From NCBI RefSeq assembly GCF_004795035.1, contig NZ_SSBK01000017.1:62001-126000 (forward strand): a stretch of DNA of 64,000 nt, written 5' to 3'. Each line of letters opens with the position of its first letter. The first letter of the stretch is position 1. The position numbers and the translations under genes are program-made. This DNA comes from Streptomyces sp. A0958. Its GTDB lineage: Bacteria; Actinomycetota; Actinomycetes; Streptomycetales; Streptomycetaceae. The notes beneath the pieces were generated by a model that saw only the letters and a list, made by a program, of their open reading frames with translations, ran no database searches and was not told the DNA's origin. Shown here piece by piece: positions 15,107 through 23,315 of the stretch.

Positions 15107-16759
15107 ATGCACACCGCACAGCTATCTCTTCAGAACGTCACCCGCCGCTACGACGACCACGTCGTGCTGGACGACGTCACCTTCAGCGTCAGGCCCGGTG
15201 AGAAGGCGGGCGTCATCGGCGACAACGGGGCCGGGAAGTCCACCCTGCTGCGCCTCGTCGCCGGGCAGGACCGGCCCGACAACGGTGAGCTGACCGTGGT
15301 CGCGCCGGGCGGTGTCGGCTATCTCGCCCAGTCGTCGGCCCTGCTGCCCGGGGCCACCGTCCAGGACGCGGTGGACGCGGCGCTCGCCGACCTGCGCGCT
15401 CTGGAAGCGCGGATGCGCAGGGCCGAGGTCCGGCTCGCGGGCCTGACCGGCGCCGAGCTGCCCACCGCGCTGGAGGAGTACGCCGGGCTGGTCGCCCGGT
15501 ACGAGGCGCGGGCCGGTTACGAGGCCGATGCGCGGGTGGACATCGCCCTGCACGGGCTCGGCCTGCCGGGTCTGGACCGGGGCCGGGTCCTGGCCACGCT
15601 GTCGGGCGGCGAGCGGTCGCGGCTGGCGCTGGCCGCGACGCTGGCCTCCCAGCCGGAGTTGCTCCTGCTGGACGAGCCGACCAACGACCTGGACGACCGG
15701 GCGGTCGCCTGGCTGGAGGCCCATCTGCGGGCGCATCGCGGCACGGTTCTCGCGGTCACCCACGACCGGGTGTTCCTGGAGCGCGTGACCACCACGATCC
15801 TGGAGGTCGGCGAGGGCCGGGTCACCCGGTACGGGGACGGCTACGAGGGCTACCTCGCCGCCAAGGCCGCCGACCGGCGGCGCCGACTGCGGGAGTACGC
15901 GGACTGGTGCGCGGAGCTGGCCCGCAACCGCGAGCTGGCCGCCTCCAACGTGGCCCGCCTGGACGCGATCCCGCGCAAGGTGCCGCTCAGTGTGTTCGGG
16001 CACGGCGGGTTCCGGGCGCGGGGCCGGGGCCACGGGGCGATGGTCCGCATCCGCAACGCGAAGGAGCGCGTCGAACGGCTCACGGAGCGCCCCGTCGCGC
16101 CGCCGCCCGATCCGCTGGTGTTCGCCGCCCGGGTGACCACCGCGGAGGCCGCCGCGCCACGGGTCGTCGCGGAGGTGGACGGCGTACGGGTCGGCGGTCG
16201 GCTTTCCGTGCCGGCGCTGCGGATCGGCGGCATGGAACGGCTGCTGGTCACGGGGCCCAACGGGGCCGGCAAGTCGACGCTGATGCGGGTGCTCGCCGGT
16301 GAGCTGCGGCCCGATGCGGGGACCGTGCACACGCGGGGCCGGGTCGGGCACCTGCGCCAGGAGGAGACGCCGTGGCCGCCCGGCCTGTCGCTCCCGGAGG
16401 CGTACGCCCACGGGCGCGGCGGGGACCTCGACGAGCACACCGACCGGCTGCTGGCCCTCGGCCTGTTCCGCCCCGCCGACCTGCGCCTGAAGGTGGGCGA
16501 GCTGTCCTACGGTCAGCGCCGCCGGATCGAACTGGCCCGCCTGGTCGGCGAACCCGTCGACCTGCTGCTGCTCGACGAGCCGACCAACCATCTCTCCCCG
16601 GCGCTGGTGGAGGAGCTGGAAGGCGCCCTGGCCGGCTTCCGGGGCGCGGTGGTCGTGGTCACCCACGACCGCCGGCTCCGCGACCGCTTCAACGGCAGGC
16701 GGCTGGAAATCGCCGACGGACGAGCGGTGGGGAGGCAGAGGCCGCGTGAGGCCGCGTGA
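15107..16759 (+). CDS. ABC-F family ATPase, probable ribosome protection / antibiotic resistance factor
   Basis: 550 residues with two nucleotide-binding domains and no membrane segments. Domain 1: Walker A GDNGAGKST, signature LSGGERSRLALA, Walker B LLLLDEPTNDLDD; the linker (about residues 240-320) is Arg-rich as in ABC-F proteins. Domain 2: GPNGAGKST, LSYGQRRRIELARL, LLLLDEPTNHLSP. ABC-F proteins bind the ribosomal E site and can dislodge macrolides, lincosamides or pleuromutilins, or tune translation. ATG at 15107 follows CAGGGGGC. The inducible-looking leader upstream favours the resistance role. The stop lies in a GAGGCCGCGT triplication (16740-16769). Confidence 0.9.
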   Translation: MHTAQLSLQNVTRRYDDHVVLDDVTFSVRPGEKAGVIGDNGAGKSTLLRLVAGQDRPDNGELTVVAPGGVGYLAQSSALLPGATVQDAVDAALADLRALEARMRRAEVRLAGLTGAELPTALEEYAGLVARYEARAGYEADARVDIALHGLGLPGLDRGRVLATLSGGERSRLALAATLASQPELLLLDEPTNDLDDRAVAWLEAHLRAHRGTVLAVTHDRVFLERVTTTILEVGEGRVTRYGDGYEGYLAAKAADRRRRLREYADWCAELARNRELAASNVARLDAIPRKVPLSVFGHGGFRARGRGHGAMVRIRNAKERVERLTERPVAPPPDPLVFAARVTTAEAAAPRVVAEVDGVRVGGRLSVPALRIGGMERLLVTGPNGAGKSTLMRVLAGELRPDAGTVHTRGRVGHLRQEETPWPPGLSLPEAYAHGRGGDLDEHTDRLLALGLFRPADLRLKVGELSYGQRRRIELARLVGEPVDLLLLDEPTNHLSPALVEELEGALAGFRGAVVVVTHDRRLRDRFNGRRLEIADGRAVGRQRPREAA

Positions 16760-16926
16760 GGCCGCGTGAGTATGGCTGGTAAGCCAATGGCTGGATGGCT
16801 GAAAAGCGCCCCATCCAAGCGGTACTGAGGCGGGTCCATACAGGAACACCAGCTGATTCGGTTCCGCACCGCGTCTGTCCCGCTGGTACACACTCGTAAA
16901 AGACCCCTGGGGGGGCTTTGTCCTCA

Positions 16927-18573
16927 GTGAAAACCGGCCGTTCCGGTCTCGCGCGCCCGAAGCGCGCGAGCCGGATAGCGGCCTGCACCGCACTCGTTCT
17001 CTCCGCCGGCATGCTGCTGGCGGCTCCGGCCTCGGCCGACGAAGCGAAGGGCGCCGACGCCCCGAAGGCCGTCGGCTCGACGCCGCGCCTGGACATCTCC
17101 GGCGACGGCAAGAGCGACATCCTCTACCAGAGCCGAGAGGGCTATCTGTACCAAGGGGTGGGCACGGGGGTACCGGACTACCCCTTCCTGTTCAACGACC
17201 CCAACGACCGGACCGTGTACAAGGACATCATCGCTCCGGGCGATCTGCAGGGCGACGGCAATCCCGAGATCCTCACCCTGACTGCGTCCGGCACGCTCAC
17301 GCTGCACCCGTGCGTGGGGCCGGACAGGGTGGGGGGCCGTCCCACCTGGTCCGGAAAGGGCTGGCAGAAGTACAACAAGGTCGTCGCGCCGGGCGACCTG
17401 ACCGGTGACGGTCACAACGACCTGATCGCGCGCACGCCCTCCGGCGACGTCTTTCTCTACGTCTCCACCGGGCGCATCGACGGCGAGCCCTTCGAACCTG
17501 CCGTAAAGGTCGCCTCCGGCTGGGAGGCGTACGACCAGATCGTCGGCCTGAACGACGCCACCGACGACGGGATCGGCGATGTCGTCACCCGGACCCCCGA
17601 AGGTGATCTGTACTTCCACGCAGGCACCGGGGACCCGTCGAAGCCCTTCAAGGCACCGTCCGAGATCGGCTACGGGTTCGACACCTACAACCAGCTCGTG
17701 GGCGTCGACGACATCAACGGGGACGGCCGCGGCGACCTCATGGGCCGCAAGGTGAACGGCGACACGTACATCTACCGGTCCACCGGCTACGGCCGCTTCC
17801 GGGCGAGGGTCCCCGGTACCTTCGGGTGGCAGAAGGCGGCCATGTTCGTCGGGGCGGGCGGCAACCCGGACTTCGGCAAGCGCAGCGTCATGGGGGTCAC
17901 CCCCGACGGCTCCGGATGGTGGTACGACTCCAAGAACAACGGCGAGTTCCATGCCCGCGAGAGCCGAAACGCCTTCGACGAGGGGTGGGTGCGGGTCGCC
18001 TCCTCCCTCGGCGACGACGGGCGGGCCGACAATCTCTGGGTGCGCAACGGCCGTCTGTACATCGCGGGCCACCGGATCGGCGACGGCTGGGACGTCTACG
18101 ACGACCTCATCGGCCCCGGCGACCTGAGCGGTGACGGCGCGGGCGACATCCTCGCGCGTGACGCCAAGGGCGACCTGTTCCTGTACCAGGGGAACGGCCT
18201 CGGCACCGCGCTCGCGGCGAAGGCCAAGGTGGGCTACGGCTACGACACGTACCGTCACATCATCGGCGCCGGGGACCTCACGGGTGACGGCCGGGCCGAC
18301 GTGGTGGCCGTCGCCAAGGACGGGACGCTGTACCTGTACGAGGGCACGGGCAAGGCGTCCGCGCCGCTGAAGGCACGCGTGAAGATCGGCTACGGCTTCG
18401 ACATCTACAGCAAGTTCGCCGCAGTCGGCGACCTCAACGGCGACGGCAAGGCCGACCTGATCGGGGTCAACGGCTACGGCGACCTGTACAGGTACACGTC
18501 CACCGGGACGGGCAAGCTCAACAAGCGCGTACGGATCGGCTACGGCTTCAACACCTACAAGGCCCTGTACTGA
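16927..18573 (+). CDS. Secreted FG-GAP/VCBS repeat protein (predicted beta-propeller)
   Basis: 548 residues. Basic N-terminus, hydrophobic segment and APASADEA give a signal peptide of about 38 residues. The mature protein is built from at least eight repeats of about 50 residues with the motif GDLTGDGxxDLI / DINGDGRGDLM, i.e. Ca-binding DxDGDGxxD loops, alternating with blocks ending GYGFDTYN or similar. The repeats suggest a seven- or eight-bladed extracellular propeller. No catalytic domain is attached, so it may be a carbohydrate- or surface-binding protein. GTG at 16927 is used; TTG at 16918 is an alternative. It is convergent with the OmpA-domain gene across a terminator. Confidence 0.88.
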   Translation: MKTGRSGLARPKRASRIAACTALVLSAGMLLAAPASADEAKGADAPKAVGSTPRLDISGDGKSDILYQSREGYLYQGVGTGVPDYPFLFNDPNDRTVYKDIIAPGDLQGDGNPEILTLTASGTLTLHPCVGPDRVGGRPTWSGKGWQKYNKVVAPGDLTGDGHNDLIARTPSGDVFLYVSTGRIDGEPFEPAVKVASGWEAYDQIVGLNDATDDGIGDVVTRTPEGDLYFHAGTGDPSKPFKAPSEIGYGFDTYNQLVGVDDINGDGRGDLMGRKVNGDTYIYRSTGYGRFRARVPGTFGWQKAAMFVGAGGNPDFGKRSVMGVTPDGSGWWYDSKNNGEFHARESRNAFDEGWVRVASSLGDDGRADNLWVRNGRLYIAGHRIGDGWDVYDDLIGPGDLSGDGAGDILARDAKGDLFLYQGNGLGTALAAKAKVGYGYDTYRHIIGAGDLTGDGRADVVAVAKDGTLYLYEGTGKASAPLKARVKIGYGFDIYSKFAAVGDLNGDGKADLIGVNGYGDLYRYTSTGTGKLNKRVRIGYGFNTYKALY

Positions 18574-18580
18574 TCCCCGC

Positions 18581-18604
18581 GCGGCGGCGGCCGGGCGCCG
18601 CCGC
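18581..18604. terminator. Terminator between convergent FG-GAP and OmpA-domain genes
   Basis: Perfect 9-bp stem GCGGCGGCG / CGCCGCCGC with 6-nt loop, 8 bp after one stop codon and 14 bp after the other; it can serve both transcripts. Confidence 0.7.
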
Positions 18605-18617
18605 CGCACGGTACCGG

Positions 18618-19262
18618 TCAGCTCTGTGCGCCGCTCTCCCCGCGCTGGAAGGAGACCTCCACGCGCCGGTTCTTCCTGCGGCCCTGCTCGTCGTCGTTGC
18701 TCGCAATCGGGTAGTCCTCGCCGTAGCCCCGGATCTCGAACGTGATCCCGCTGCCGCTCAGCGCCTCGTCCAGCACGTTGTGCACGGCTTCGGCGCGCTT
18801 CTTGGAGAGCATGTCACCGTGCTCGGACGAACCCAGGTTGTCGGTGAACCCGAACACGCGGACCTTCGAGGCGTCCTGCTTCTTGATCTCCTCGGCGATG
18901 GCGTTGATCCGCCCGTTGGCCTCGGCGCTGAGCTTGGCGCTGTCCTTGCCGAAGAGGACTTCGGCCTGGAGGGCGAACTTGATGTCCGCGTTGGTGTCCT
19001 CACGACGCTCCTCGCCGCCTAGGTCCTCGATGACGGACTTGATGTCGAGGACTTTGGGCGGGGCGAGGGTGGCGCCTTCGGGGAGTTTGAGGTCGGTGTC
19101 GTTCGGATCGATGTCGACCGGGGGTTCAGCGGAGGCGGAGGGGTAGGGGCTGTCGTCGGCGAAGGCCTGCGGGGCCATACCGAAGGCCAATGCCGCCGTA
19201 AGCACCATTACTGATACCCGTGCCGACGCTCGCAGGCTGCCACTCATCTCGCTGCTCATCAC
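18618..19262 (-). CDS. Exported OmpA-domain (peptidoglycan-binding) protein
   Basis: 214 residues. The N-terminus carries a signal peptide (hydrophobic VMVLTAALAFGMA, cleavage near AFADDS). After a Pro/Asp linker comes an OmpA C-terminal domain: AEVLFGKDSAKLS, VRVFGFTDNLGSSEHGDMLSKKRAEAVHNVL, RGYGEDYPIASND and GRRKNRRVEVSF, including the Asp and Arg that bind diaminopimelate in peptidoglycan. GTG 19262 overlaps the stop of the lipoprotein gene (GTGA); ATG 19259 is equally possible. It is last in a four-gene unit with a TadG-like protein and a Flp-like pilin, so it could anchor a pilus or secretion structure to the cell wall. Confidence 0.88.
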   Translation of the reverse strand: MMSSEMSGSLRASARVSVMVLTAALAFGMAPQAFADDSPYPSASAEPPVDIDPNDTDLKLPEGATLAPPKVLDIKSVIEDLGGEERREDTNADIKFALQAEVLFGKDSAKLSAEANGRINAIAEEIKKQDASKVRVFGFTDNLGSSEHGDMLSKKRAEAVHNVLDEALSGSGITFEIRGYGEDYPIASNDDEQGRRKNRRVEVSFQRGESGAQS

Positions 19263-19852
19263 GAGATTGCAATCGTCGCGTTGGCAAAGCCGGGGAACTG
19301 CAGTCCGACTTCATTGGTGGACAGATCGGGAGCGGGGAACTGGGCGAAGAACGTGAGAGCGGAACCTGCCTCGATACTGGGGTCGAAGCCGCTCGTAGTA
19401 AGCGGTCGGTTGTCCGTGTCACGAAGCACGTAGTAGCGCTTCTTCGCCTTCGAATCCACCAGCGTCATCCCCGCGAGCGACCGGTCGGTGGACGCCACAG
19501 CCTCCTCCTCGCCGCTCCACTGGATCGGCGTGGTGTAGTCCTCGTTTCCGGTGTTCTTGATCTGGCCGTTCACGGTGAGGAATCCACCTGAATCGCGCGT
19601 GGCTGAATTGATGACCATTTCGATCCCGGAGTCCCCCTTGACGGTTGCCAGAACCGTGCTCGTTTCCGAGGTTCCACCGGACTTGCTCTTCGACTTTTCG
19701 GCACCCGGCGACGCTGCGGAGCTCGATGAACCCTTGTCCTTGGCACCGCCGTCGTTATCGCCATCGCACGCGGCCGCAGAGAAGGCCAACGTCGCCACCA
19801 AGAGCGCGGTAGCACCGGTTCGGCGCACGTTCCTCACGTACCGAGTAGTCAT
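19259..19852 (-). CDS. Lipoprotein of the pilin/OmpA operon
   Basis: 197 residues. Signal peptide with lipobox SAAC (FSAAACDGD), then a long Ser/Lys/Gly-rich linker (about residues 32-60) and a C-terminal beta-rich domain (GIEMVINSATRDSGGFLTVNGQIKN and following) that resembles DUF4352/immunoglobulin-like lipoprotein domains. AGGATAGGG precedes the ATG. It lies 29 bp downstream of the TadG-like gene and overlaps the OmpA-domain gene, so all are co-transcribed. Function unknown; as an outer-face lipoprotein it could connect the pilus machinery with the OmpA protein. Confidence 0.82.
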   Translation of the reverse strand: MTTRYVRNVRRTGATALLVATLAFSAAACDGDNDGGAKDKGSSSSAASPGAEKSKSKSGGTSETSTVLATVKGDSGIEMVINSATRDSGGFLTVNGQIKNTGNEDYTTPIQWSGEEEAVASTDRSLAGMTLVDSKAKKRYYVLRDTDNRPLTTSGFDPSIEAGSALTFFAQFPAPDLSTNEVGLQFPGFANATIAIS

Positions 19853-19881
19853 CGATCCCTATCCTTTGCGGTCAGTCTCAG

Positions 19882-20526
19882 TCAGTCTTCGGCCAGGCGT
19901 ACGGAGAAGAGGTCGGCCACGCCGGGCATGAGCGCGAGATCCTCCGGGTCGAGCGACCAGTCCGGGCCGCCGTCACAGCGAACCTTGCCGATCGACGCGG
20001 CTGCCGCGTCCGGATCTGCGTCCTGGTCGCTGCCCGGATCGCTGTCCGGGTCCGGGATGAACCTGCAGCGGGGTTCGACAACGGCCACGGCCTCGGCTTC
20101 GGCCTGCTTGCCCTCGGTCCCCGGAATGAGATCCGTGCTCATGCCCTTGTCCGACTTCAGGCTGACCTCGTAGCCCCATCTGCCGTCGGACAGTTGCCGA
20201 CACCGGACGACACGTGCCTTGTTCAGGGCGGCGAACGCCGAGGCCTTCCCACAGGCGTTGCCGGGGCCCCCGGGGAAGGGCGCATTGAACACGTATTCGA
20301 AGTAGTCGGGGTCGGTGAGGTGTGCCTTCAGATCCGATTCGAGCAGGCTGCGCGATTCCTTGGCCGCAGCCAGGGCGGCGGCGTCGGCCGCACTCTGGGC
20401 GCCATTTCGCTGGATATCGGCTTCGCCGAACGTGAAGAAGATCAACGCAAGGAAGAGCAGGCCCGCCACCGCTGCGATGTACAGCGGTGCGGCCTGCCCA
20501 GAATCCTCGCAGGCGCCCGAACTCAC
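19882..20526 (-). CDS. TadG-like pilus assembly protein
   Basis: 214 residues. The start SGACEDSGQAAPLYIAAVAGLLFLALIFFTFGEADIQRNGAQSAADAAALAAA fits the TadG/Tad pseudopilin entry: a short basic-free lead, one membrane helix, then the NGAQSAADAAALAAA block typical of the family. The exported C-terminal domain has an Asp-rich acidic stretch (about residues 160-180). It lacks the von Willebrand factor domain of full TadG proteins, so it is a short form. GTG at 20526 overlaps the TGA of the pilin gene (GTGA), showing translational coupling. Confidence 0.85.
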   Translation of the reverse strand: MSSGACEDSGQAAPLYIAAVAGLLFLALIFFTFGEADIQRNGAQSAADAAALAAAKESRSLLESDLKAHLTDPDYFEYVFNAPFPGGPGNACGKASAFAALNKARVVRCRQLSDGRWGYEVSLKSDKGMSTDLIPGTEGKQAEAEAVAVVEPRCRFIPDPDSDPGSDQDADPDAAAASIGKVRCDGGPDWSLDPEDLALMPGVADLFSVRLAED

Positions 20527-20756
20527 TTGTTGAGGACAGAGTTGATCTTCTTCGTGAACTTGTTGGCGATGGTGACACCCATACTGGTTCTGAGCAGAGC
20601 AATCACAATCGCCACCACCAGAATCGTGATGCCGACGTACTCGATCGCCCCCTGCCCCCGGTCCCTGCGGCGCTTCATGTGGTCGACCGTGGTGTTCACC
20701 CAGTGGTGCACATGAGTCTGCGTGCTCACTGCCGCCTTGAGCGCGATGTCCTTCAT
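20523..20756 (-). CDS. Flp-like pilin (class III signal peptide)
   Basis: 77 residues from ATG 20756 with GAGGGGG 8 nt upstream. A 37-residue hydrophilic, His/Lys/Arg-rich leader ends in RRRDRGQGAIEYVG, where prepilin peptidase would cut after Gly in RGQG or GQ-G-AIEY, followed by a 20-residue hydrophobic helix and a short Lys/Asn-rich tail. This is the Flp/TadE pilin plan; the leader is longer than in proteobacterial Flp. First gene of the four-gene unit that continues with TadG-like, lipoprotein and OmpA-domain genes. The structural subunit of the Tad pilus encoded further upstream is a reasonable role. Confidence 0.87.
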   Translation of the reverse strand: MKDIALKAAVSTQTHVHHWVNTTVDHMKRRRDRGQGAIEYVGITILVVAIVIALLRTSMGVTIANKFTKKINSVLNK

Positions 20757-20926
20757 GACGATGTCCCCCTCCGAGTTCGACCGACCGGGAATCGGTCGAC
20801 GCTGATCCGTGAGTCCGCGTGGCTCCGACATGAGCAACGTACGTCCGTACAACACCGCTCATCATGGGCCTCTGGGTCCAACTCCGTGCCCGATCACGCA
20901 GTTGGGGCTCGGGAGGCGTACCGCTT

Positions 20927-21187
20927 TCAGCCATGGCGCACCGTTCCCCCGGACGGCCCGCGGTGCCATAAGGCGATGGCCTCGCCGCGGCTGCCGACAT
21001 TCAGTTCGGTGAAGATCCGGTTGATGTGGTTCTTCACGGTCTTCTGACTGATGAAACAGGTGGCGGCGATCTGCTGATTGGACATGCCCGACGCGATCAG
21101 GTCCATCACCTCCACCTCCCTCTCGCTCAGCTCCGACAACACGCTCCGGGGAGCCGGAGCAGTGGACCTCGACGATGAATGTCCCAC
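20927..21187 (-). CDS. LuxR-type helix-turn-helix regulator (single domain)
   Basis: 86 residues from GTG 21187. It consists almost entirely of a LuxR/NarL DNA-binding domain: LSEREVEVMDLIASGMSNQQIAATCFISQKTVKNHINRIFTELNVGSRGEAIAL. No receiver domain or sensor part precedes it; a longer reading up to 21379 adds a Pro/Arg/Gly-rich tail that looks non-coding, so the start is uncertain. It sits between the Tad operon (ending at 21376) and the pilin operon (starting at 20756), same strand, and is the obvious candidate to regulate pilus genes. Confidence 0.75.
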   Translation of the reverse strand: MGHSSSRSTAPAPRSVLSELSEREVEVMDLIASGMSNQQIAATCFISQKTVKNHINRIFTELNVGSRGEAIALWHRGPSGGTVRHG

Positions 21188-21375
21188 AAATGGCCCTGCG
21201 CGCGAAGAGTTTCGCGGGGACGGGCCGTCACTGTGTGGTCCCGCAGTGCGACGGGCCGCCCCTGCGGACGCCGCCCCCAGCCCGCCCGGCAGCGGGTGCC
21301 CCGCATCCCCGGCGCGCCACGTTCCGCGGGGGCTCCAACAACGCACTGGGCGCCGCGACGGCGCCCCTGTACGCG

Positions 21376-22263
21376 TCAACTACCGAAGATCTCGCCGATG
21401 TTGACGTTCGCCGCGTAGTAGAAGCCGACGACGATCAGGATCATGGTTCCCGGGAGCATGAAGCTGGTGACGATGAGCGTGGCCTTGGGGACGGCCTTGG
21501 ACGCCTTGCGGCGGGCGTTCTGGGCGTCGGTGCGGCGCATGTCGTTGGCGATCTGGATCAGGGTGTCGACGATGGGGGCGCCCAGCTCCTCGCCCTGCTG
21601 GAGGGCGGAGACGAACATGGAGACCTGTTCGGACTCGTTGCGCTTGCGGAGCTGGTCGAAGGCGTCGCGCCTGCTGACGCCCATGTCCATCTGGCGCAGG
21701 GTGATCCGCAGCTCGTCGGACCACGGCCCGACGTACTTGTCCGCCACCCGCTCCAGGGCCTGGCGGAAGCCGAGGCCGGCGGAGACGACGACCGCGAGGA
21801 CGTCGAGGAAGTCGGGCAGGGTGCGGTCGATGTCGTCCTTGCGCCGGCTGATGGCGGCGCGGATGATCACGTCCGTCCAGAAGAAGCCGTAGACGAGCAG
21901 GATGATGGCCAGGACGACCTGCCCGTTCATCAGCATGGCCAGGGCCGCCAGGATGCCGAGGCCGCCGTAGACGGCGCGCCGGGCCGCGTAACGGTCGACG
22001 GTCAGTCCTCGTGGGTTGCCCGCCATGTCCAGCTTGCGCCGGATCTTGTCGACGCGTCTGGGGCCCATCATCGACAGGACCCGGGGGGCGTACGGCATGC
22101 CCAGCCGGTCGATCGCCGAGCCGGCCGCGCTGGTGCGGCTGGCGCCGACCTCCAGGGCGATGGCCAGGTCACCGGGGAGCTTGGCCTCGGCGCGGTACAT
22201 GCGGATGCCCTGGAAGACGCCGAGTACGGCGAGTGCCAGTACGGCCGCGAGCAGTAGTTCCAT
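21376..22263 (-). CDS. tadC: Tad pilus inner-membrane platform protein TadC
   Basis: 295 residues. Type II secretion F-domain protein: membrane segments at the N-terminus (LLLAAVLALAVLGVF), middle (GLGILAALAMLMNG, VVLAIILLVYGFFW) and C-terminus (LIVTSFMLPGTMILIVVGFYYA) around the cytoplasmic block DRTLPDFLDVLAVVVSAGLGFRQALERVADKY and QQGEELGAPIVDTL. ATG at 22263 has GAGGAGA upstream. With TadB it forms the platform on which the TadA ATPase acts. Last gene of the main Tad operon. Confidence 0.92.
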   Translation of the reverse strand: MELLLAAVLALAVLGVFQGIRMYRAEAKLPGDLAIALEVGASRTSAAGSAIDRLGMPYAPRVLSMMGPRRVDKIRRKLDMAGNPRGLTVDRYAARRAVYGGLGILAALAMLMNGQVVLAIILLVYGFFWTDVIIRAAISRRKDDIDRTLPDFLDVLAVVVSAGLGFRQALERVADKYVGPWSDELRITLRQMDMGVSRRDAFDQLRKRNESEQVSMFVSALQQGEELGAPIVDTLIQIANDMRRTDAQNARRKASKAVPKATLIVTSFMLPGTMILIVVGFYYAANVNIGEIFGS

Positions 22264-22289
22264 CTCTGTCTCCTCGTCCCTTCCGGCCG

Positions 22290-23228
22290 TCAGATACGGA
22301 CGCGAGTGAGGCGGTTGATGAGGAAGAAGCCGAGGCCGTAGAGGCCCGCCGCCACGACGACGGCGATCCGTCCGGGAGTGGCCGTGGTCATGTCGTCGAG
22401 CGCGCCCGCCCGCATGCCGCTGATGACCAGCAGGAAGGCCATGCCGAGGATGGGGACGGCCACGGCGGTCACCTTCACCTGCGACAGCAGGGTGGTGACC
22501 TCGCGCCTGGTCTCCTTGCGCTCCTCCAGCGTGCCCGTCAGGTTGCGCAGTGAGGAGACGATCGAGCCGCCCGTCCGGTTGGAGAGGATGAGGGTGGAGA
22601 CCAGGACGGTCAGTTCGCGCGAGGGCAGCCGTTCCATGAGCTCGTTCAGGGCGTCGTCCAGGGAGTGGCCGACGGCCAGGCGGTCGGCCACCCGGCGCAG
22701 CTCCGCGTGGGCCGGGTCGTCCAGTTCCTCGACCGCCATGCCGATGGCGGTGCGCAGGGCCAGGCCCGCCTGGGTGGCGTTGGCGAGGACGCGGGTCAGT
22801 TCGGGGAGCTGGTTGATGAACGCCTCGGTGCGTTTGGCACGCTGCCAGTTGAGGAAGGCGTTGCCGCCCCACAGGCCGACGAGTACGGCGACGAGCCCGA
22901 AGAACGACGCGAAGACGGACGCCATCACGAAGTAGAGGCCGAGCAGGGCGCCTACGACGTAGACGAAGTACTCGCCGGGGGTGAGGTCGAGGCCGGTCAC
23001 CGCGATCTTTCGCTCGATGCGCTTGCCCAGACCCGTCCTGCGCAGCCGCCGGTCGATCCCCCGGAAGCGCCGGACGCGGCCCTCGACGGTGAGCTGCCCG
23101 GTCTGGGACATGCGGTCGATCAGCGCCTGCCGTTGTTCCCTGCCCGAGGAGTAGCTGTGCAGGCCGAGGACGGCGAGCAGACAGGCGAGCAGGGTCACAC
23201 CGACCGTCAGGAGCGGGAGGTTGTCCAT
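22290..23228 (-). CDS. tadB: Tad pilus inner-membrane platform protein TadB
   Basis: 312 residues. Membrane segments at about residues 5-25, 90-125, 255-275 and 285-305, with the F-domain core LPELTRVLANATQAGLALRTAIGMAVEEL and LSNRTGGSIVSSLRNLTGTLEERKETRREV. Partner of TadC. A 26-bp gap to tadC indicates co-transcription. The 87 bp upstream, before the tadA stop, include a run of six GGGGCA hexamers (about 23278-23314). Confidence 0.92.
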   Translation of the reverse strand: MDNLPLLTVGVTLLACLLAVLGLHSYSSGREQRQALIDRMSQTGQLTVEGRVRRFRGIDRRLRRTGLGKRIERKIAVTGLDLTPGEYFVYVVGALLGLYFVMASVFASFFGLVAVLVGLWGGNAFLNWQRAKRTEAFINQLPELTRVLANATQAGLALRTAIGMAVEELDDPAHAELRRVADRLAVGHSLDDALNELMERLPSRELTVLVSTLILSNRTGGSIVSSLRNLTGTLEERKETRREVTTLLSQVKVTAVAVPILGMAFLLVISGMRAGALDDMTTATPGRIAVVVAAGLYGLGFFLINRLTRVRI

Positions 23229-23315
23229 GTCGGGGAGGGCCTTCTGGGTGAGCGGCGGGCGGGGGACCGGGCGAGGCGCAGGGGCAGGGGCAGGGGCAGG
23301 GGCAGGGGCAGGGGC

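Noticed and set aside
15122..16993. 623-codon minus-strand reading over the ABC-F gene
   Set aside because: Antisense of a well-supported ATPase gene; no domain and atypical composition.
20990..21379. Longer LuxR protein starting at 21379 with an N-terminal regulatory part
   Set aside because: The extra 64 residues are Arg/Pro/Gly/Ser low-complexity and do not resemble a receiver or sensor; a start at 21187 is preferred though not certain.
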